Positions 37,396 through 37,774 of a stretch of DNA of 37,774 nucleotides are shown piece after piece (the first letter of the stretch is position 1; every line of letters starts with the position of its first letter). Position numbers and translations under genes: made by a program. Location: assembly GCA_950071875.1 (NCBI GenBank), contig CATMNW010000002.1, positions 1 to 37,774 on the forward strand, written 5' to 3'. Source of the stretch: an uncultured Erythrobacteraceae bacterium (GTDB lineage: Bacteria; Pseudomonadota; Alphaproteobacteria; Sphingomonadales; Sphingomonadaceae). Below the pieces are notes generated by a model that did no database searches, had not been told where the DNA came from, and saw only the letters and a list, made by a program, of their open reading frames with translations.

Positions 37396-37774
37396 TCATG
37401 TGTCCAGGCGCAGGCTCCGCAGCCGCAGCGCATTCGCGATCACCGATACAGAAGAGAGGCTCATGGCCGCCGCCGCGATCATGGGACTCAGCAGCAATCC
37501 GAAGAACGGAAACAGCACGCCTGCGGCGACCGGAATGCCAAGCGTGTTATAACCAAACGCGAAGAACAGGTTCTGCCGGATGTTGCGCATCGTTGAGCGC
37601 GACAGCACGATGGCCTGGACTACCCCTGTCAAATCACCGCGCACCAGAGTCACGCCTGCGCTCTCAATCGCCACATCGGTGCCGGTACCCATGGCGATTC
37701 CGACATCTGCAGCGGCCAGCGCGGGGGCATCGTTGATGCCGTCTCCGGCCATACCGACGCGGCGGCCTTGTGCC
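37396..37774 (-). CDS. Heavy-metal (probably copper) P-type ATPase, C-terminal part
   Basis: The gene runs off the right edge; the visible 125 residues are the C-terminus. [35 protein letters not shown] is the hinge motif of P1B ATPases. [52 protein letters not shown] covers the last two membrane helices, with the YN and MxxSS residues typical of Cu+ exporters (CopA/CtpA ATPases). It ends 16 bases from the TauE/SafE gene, convergent. The metal-binding N-terminus cannot be seen. Confidence 0.92.
   Translation of the reverse strand, partial: AQGRRVGMAGDGINDAPALAAADVGIAMGTGTDVAIESAGVTLVRGDLTGVVQAIVLSRSTMRNIRQNLFFAFGYNTLGIPVAAGVLFPFFGLLLSPMIAAAAMSLSSVSVIANALRLRSLRLDT

Overview
The window looks like a high-GC alphaproteobacterium, most likely Sphingomonadales (Erythrobacter/Sphingomonas-like). 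This rests on protein family resemblance (RepA/DUF2840/TraF/DUF736 transfer block, CopAB with MDHS-type repeats, BigR-type sulfur operon) and on the GC-rich third positions. No rRNA, tRNA, CRISPR array, integrase or transposase was recognised.

Region 1 (1-2944, + strand) is a chromosomal-looking operon: the tail of a beta-propeller/SnoaL protein, an SDR dehydrogenase, a SnoaL-like protein and a DUF418 membrane protein. A 306-bp gap with hairpins follows.

Region 2 (about 3250-17000, mostly - strand) is a mobile-element backbone. Read in its own direction it has a small ORF, ssb, a 72-aa protein, an AlpA-like HTH protein, a RepA initiator, three 19-bp iteron-like repeats, DUF2840, TraF signal peptidase, DUF736, a lytic transglycosylase, a DUF3363 relaxase, TraG coupling protein and a CopG-type protein. 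The trb mating-pore genes that normally follow TraG/CopG are absent. Cargo is interspersed: a RES-Xre toxin-antitoxin pair, an EamA transporter and a nucleotidyltransferase-HEPN protein. The element therefore looks mobilizable or decayed rather than self-transmissible.

Region 3 (about 17000-31980) is a large metal (copper) response island. At its centre is a CnrY-CnrX-CnrH-like unit: a small membrane anti-sigma candidate, a periplasmic sensor and an ECF sigma factor. It lies directly upstream of copA, copB, an NTF2-like protein and a PepSY protein. Around it are a Met/His-rich periplasmic protein, a DUF2231-like membrane protein with a Met/His-tailed lipoprotein, and a methyltransferase/DUF411/DUF5676 operon. 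There is also a membrane-tethered AlbA_2 (Schlafen-type) protein and an APC permease/glutaredoxin-MauE/ion channel/DUF305/lipoprotein operon. The main observation is a shared promoter-like signature, TTTGAGGG(G/C)-N15-CGTA. It lies upstream of five separate transcription units in this island, with a diverged copy upstream of the sigma operon itself. I infer that the ECF factor controls a six-unit regulon tying copper oxidation and sequestration to a thiol/ion-transport operon not usually linked to copper.

Region 4 (about 32000-37774) is a sulfide/persulfide module. It has an NAD(P)-binding protein, a metallo-beta-lactamase-fold protein with two rhodanese domains, a divergent operon (TIGR01244 sulfurtransferase, persulfide dioxygenase, DoxX), a two-cysteine ArsR/BigR-type repressor with a palindrome over its probable leaderless promoter, and a TauE/SafE exporter. 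The window ends inside a heavy-metal P-type ATPase on the - strand.
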